A stretch of DNA of 64,000 bases, from contig JAEZCE010000014.1 of the NCBI GenBank assembly GCA_023429995.1, positions 56,793-120,792 on the forward strand, read 5' to 3'. The translations under genes were made by a program, and so were the position numbers. Below are positions 61,641 to 64,000 of the stretch, piece by piece. This stretch comes from Bacillota bacterium. Its GTDB lineage: Bacteria; Bacillota; UBA4882; UBA8346. The notes beneath the pieces were generated by a model, which had not been told where the DNA came from, ran no database searches, and saw only the letters and a list, made by a program, of their open reading frames with translations. Every line of letters starts with the position of its first letter. Position 1 is the stretch's first letter.

Positions 61641-62094
61641 TGAATTATTTGGGTGAAAGGATCGATCCTTTCAATCACCGAAAGGATCATTTTTACCGCG
61701 GCAAGAATCCTTTGGGGGGCGGAAAGCATCCTTTGAATGAGTCAAGGGATCTTTTCCGTTACGGAAATGATCATTTTGGCGACGGAAAGGATGCTTTCAA
61801 CGGCAGAAAGGATCATTTTTGTCACGGAAAGGATCCTTTTTGGAGAAAAAAGGACCGATCGGAGGAGGAAAAGGGTCTTTTTTGGAGTCGGATCGATCTT
61901 TTGGACGACCGAAAGGACTATTTATGGGAAGAAAGGATCGATTCCGTTACGGAATTGATCCTTTCGGTGACCCGATCGGTCCTCCGGACGACAAAATGGA
62001 TCCTTTCCGCGACGCAAAGGATCGATTGGGCGAGAAAAGTGATTTTTTTTGAAAAAGAAGGATCATTTCCGTAAAAAAAGGATCATTTATGAAA
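61641..62094. repeat. Degenerate 21-bp phased repeat array (GATC type), about 21 units
   Basis: Cut every 21 bp from 61641, thirteen units align without any slip; one unit near 61914-61933 is 20 bp, then phase resumes. The consensus is about AGGATCATTTTNNNNACGGAA. GATC (or a one-base variant) sits at the same offset in nearly every unit; I count about 17 GATC in 450 bp where chance predicts about two. The unit length of 21 bp is two helical turns, so all cores face the same side. The frame at 61640-62074 is open, but gives only a meaningless seven-residue repeat and no ribosome binding site was seen. Confidence 0.88.
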
Positions 62095-62226
62095 GAAAAA
62101 AATCATAGGGTATGGGCGTATTGCAGTCGGGTTTATCGTAAGAAGGCAAAGGATTATTTTTGAAAATGTCGAATTTTAAACAAAATTTATAATATATACA
62201 TTGTCTGAGGGTATTACAAAGTATGG

Positions 62227-63357
62227 ATGGTTAAAGGAGATCGTGGAACTGGAGCAGAGTATTTAGGAGAAGTTGAAGAAGGTGATCGGAAATTGCGTGA
62301 GCAGTTAGCTGAGGCAAATAATTTGGAATGGCAATCCCTATATGACCAGTTGACCAAGTTAATCCAAAGCTCACGGCGGAAGATTGAGCTGGAGGTCAAT
62401 TCGGAGCTGATTTTTCTTCATTGGAATATCGGTAAAACCATTCAGACCTCAATTTTACAAGGCAAACGGGGCGAGTACGGCAAACAGGCCGTCGAGATCC
62501 TTAGCCGGAAACTTTCGACTGAGTTTGGACGCGGCTTTAGCCGGAGGAATCTTTTTAATATGATCAATTTTTATGAAACCTTTCCGGAAATATCAATTGT
62601 GCAATCACTGATTGCACAATTGAGTTGGACTCATATTTTGGAATTGATGGCAATCGATGATACTCTGAAAAGGGAATTTTACCTTACCATGTCTATCAAT
62701 GAGCATTGGAGTGTCAGGGTTTTAAAAGAACGGATCGGCTCTATGCTCTATGAGAGAACTGCAATTTCTAAAAGGCCGGAAGAGACTATTCAGGAGGATT
62801 TACAAAAGTTACGGCAGGACCAATCCATGTCGGCGGAGTTGTTTTTCCGTGATCCCTATATCCTGGATTTTTTGGAACTGCGGGATTTATACAGTGAAAA
62901 AGACTTGGAAAGCGCGATTTTGGCTGAATTAGAACGCTTTATCCTGGAGTTCGGAGTGGATTTTGCTTTTCTGGCCCGTCAAAAGCGGATCACCGTCGAT
63001 AACGAGGATTATTATATCGATTTATTGTTTTATCATCGCAAAATGCGCCGCCTGGTGCTGATTGAGTTGAAGTTGGACAAGTTCCGGCCCGAGCATAAAG
63101 GACAGGTTGAATTATACCTGCGCTGGCTGGATAAACATGAGCGGCTGCCCGATGAAGAGAGCCCCTTGGCGCTGATCCTTTGCACCGGAAAATCGGCGGA
63201 AACCGTTGAACTGTTGGAACTGGATAAAAGCGGGATTCAGGTGGCCCAGTATCTGACCGAAATGCCGCCCCGGGAGATGCTGGAGCGTAAGCTGCGTGAG
63301 GCCGTATCCAGAGCGCGGATGATGTTGGAACAAAGGGGAGTGTATGAGGTTGGCTGA
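62227..63357 (+). CDS. DUF1016 / YhcG-type PDDEXK nuclease
   Basis: 376 residues. The N-terminal domain (about 25-190) matches DUF1016: LHWNIGKTIQ, EILSRKLSTEFGRGFSRRNLFNMINFY and LSWTHILELM. The C-terminal domain is a PD-(D/E)xK nuclease fold, with the catalytic Asp in DYYIDLLFYHRKM and the ELK pair in LVLIELKLD near residue 285. These genes are often found inside or beside type I restriction-modification loci, and here an hsdS remnant follows at once. The exact start is uncertain: ATG at 62227 has no good ribosome binding site, and the first 25 residues are not conserved-looking. A role in defence or DNA repair is inferred. Confidence 0.85.
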   Translation: MVKGDRGTGAEYLGEVEEGDRKLREQLAEANNLEWQSLYDQLTKLIQSSRRKIELEVNSELIFLHWNIGKTIQTSILQGKRGEYGKQAVEILSRKLSTEFGRGFSRRNLFNMINFYETFPEISIVQSLIAQLSWTHILELMAIDDTLKREFYLTMSINEHWSVRVLKERIGSMLYERTAISKRPEETIQEDLQKLRQDQSMSAELFFRDPYILDFLELRDLYSEKDLESAILAELERFILEFGVDFAFLARQKRITVDNEDYYIDLLFYHRKMRRLVLIELKLDKFRPEHKGQVELYLRWLDKHERLPDEESPLALILCTGKSAETVELLELDKSGIQVAQYLTEMPPREMLERKLREAVSRARMMLEQRGVYEVG

Positions 63358-63359
63358 GG

Positions 63360-63605
63360 GTACAAGGGTATGAGAAGATAAATGAATATCCCGTATACGG
63401 CTACACAGACTCATACACACATAATGGTCATTATATCTTGATCGGTAGACAAGGGGCGTTAGGTGGAAATATCAATTTTGCCCAGGTCTTTTTTATTTTG
63501 ACGCCACCGCCCGACATCATCCTATGGAGAACTCCGAGAGTGATAGCTGAAAACTGCATCAATTATGCTTTTCAACGTTTGAATTTTTCAACCGGCCATT
63601 TATAA
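63360..63605 (+). pseudogene. hsdS (type I restriction specificity subunit) remnant
   Basis: The frame reads GYEKINEYPVYGYTDSYTHN, then GHYILIGRQGALGGNINFAQ, a close match to the target-recognition domain of HsdS proteins (usual form GHYVLIGRQGALCGNIN). The part after FAQ no longer looks like HsdS, the usual segment between PVYG and GYTD is shortened, and no hsdM or hsdR lies in the window. It starts directly behind the DUF1016 gene without its own start site. A leftover of a type I restriction-modification locus. Confidence 0.75.
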
Positions 63606-63722
63606 GGAATATTGCTTCAGAAAAATTTTTAAACCGTTGGCGCATCACTATCTATAGTTGTCGGGACAAAATCGACACACTTTTTTCGAAAAAATGTGAT
63701 AATATGGTAATGGGTCAATGTT

Positions 63723-63760
63723 GGGTTCCTCGGGATTCCGAAGGAATCCTGAGGAATCCC
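63723..63760 (+). other. Long hairpin in the leader before the last gene
   Basis: TTCCTC-G-GGATTCC-GAA-GGAATCC-T-GAGGAA makes a stem of about 14 bp with a three-base loop, extended by GGG/CCC. It lies about 205 bp before the last start codon and ahead of two terminators, so it may belong to a leader region or be a repetitive palindrome; its role is not clear. Confidence 0.5.
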
Positions 63761-63796
63761 GGTGGAGTCCCAAACTTAAGACGGAAAATTAAAATT

Positions 63797-63829
63797 AAAC
63801 GCTGCGGTTAGAGACCGGGGCGTTTTTTT
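63797..63829 (+). terminator. Rho-independent terminator
   Basis: AACGC-TG-CGGT and ACCG-GG-GCGTT pair around a TAGAG loop and are followed by seven T. Confidence 0.75.
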
Positions 63830-63906
63830 ACGGGTTTTTCCGGTGAGCTCACGCGTGCGCGTGCTTTACTCGTGGCTTGATGGAAGAATCAAGCCATGAA
63901 ACATTT

Positions 63907-63942
63907 CAAAGAGCGACTTTTTATAGTTCGCTCTTTTTTATT
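63907..63942 (+). terminator. Rho-independent terminator just upstream of the last gene
   Basis: AAAGAGCGA and TCGCTCTTT form a perfect 9-bp stem followed by TTTATT. It lies only 25 bp before the start codon of the next gene, so it could be an attenuator controlling it; the A and T runs also permit termination in either direction. Confidence 0.8.
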
Positions 63943-63966
63943 GCCTTGAAAGGAGGTGAAAAGAAG

Positions 63967-64000
63967 ATGGCCACATTTGCAAAACGGCTTATTACAGCCA
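63967..64000 (+). CDS. Start of an unidentified gene, 3' truncated
   Basis: ATG at 63967 with a very strong AAAGGAGGTGA 7-8 bp upstream. Only MATFAKRLITA is visible before the window ends, which is too little to assign a family. The strong ribosome binding site and a terminator-like hairpin 25 bp upstream make a real, possibly attenuated gene likely. Confidence 0.6.
   Translation, partial: MATFAKRLITA

Noticed and set aside
61640..62074. 144-codon open frame across the second repeat array, giving a repeated seven-residue pattern (KDHF, KDPF and similar)
   Set aside because: The pattern follows from the 21-bp DNA unit. Other frames on the same strand are also open, no ribosome binding site is present, and the sister array at 35241 is not open.

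Overview
The window (about 45-48% GC by eye) looks like a chromosomal segment of a spore-forming, saccharolytic, fermentative member of the Bacillota that has an outer membrane. The evidence is indirect: a SleL/YaaH-type LysM-GH18 spore-cortex enzyme, a porin-like beta-barrel protein ending in Phe, three ABC solute-binding proteins whose signal peptides lack a lipobox, a ZTP riboswitch in front of pyruvate formate-lyase, and Bacillus/Clostridium-style ribosome binding sites. A Limnochordia/Hydrogenispora-like lineage would fit, but this is inference.

Positions 1-22242 are the 3' part of a hybrid polyketide/non-ribosomal-peptide cluster, all on the + strand and cut off at the left edge. The order is: end of an upstream PKS (ACP), NRPS (docking-C-A-PCP), AT-less PKS (KS-KR-ACP), discrete malonyltransferase, NRPS (docking-C-A[Gly-like]-PCP-E), family 2 glycosyltransferase, last NRPS (docking-C-A[Ser-like]-PCP) fused to a BtrH-like domain plus a C-terminal beta-sandwich instead of a thioesterase, a separate BtrH-like protein, and a GT4 glycosyltransferase. 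The likely product is a glycosylated polyketide-peptide released or transferred by the BtrH-like domain. The end of the cluster is marked by a decayed IS1595-type transposase.

Positions 22900-31972 are a xylan/arabinoxylan-oligosaccharide operon (GH3, CUT1 ABC transporter, GH43, GH1) preceded by two LacI-type operator palindromes. Positions 32054-34470 hold a NitT/TauT-type ABC importer of unknown substrate, followed by a small exported protein and a 21-bp phased repeat array. Positions 35720-41409 are a self-regulated TetR / HlyD / two ATPases / two ABC-2 permeases efflux operon of YbhGFSR type with the YbhF protein split in two.

Positions 41535-52642 concern beta-glucan use: a secreted GH16 lichenase-like enzyme, a large GH94-like phosphorylase, and on the minus strand a YesMN-type two-component system with a second sugar ABC transporter. 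Positions 52871-56088 hold a rearrangement scar (truncated ZTP riboswitch joined to a permease-end fragment), a porin, the LysM-GH18 gene, and an intact promoter-ZTP riboswitch-terminator leading into pflB-pflA (56126-59077). The right end has lrgA-lrgB, a second GH1 gene, a second 21-bp phased array rich in GATC, a DUF1016/PDDEXK nuclease gene, an hsdS remnant and the first codons of a further gene.

The two most unusual items are the terminal NRPS architecture and the paired, strictly 21-bp-phased intergenic repeat arrays.
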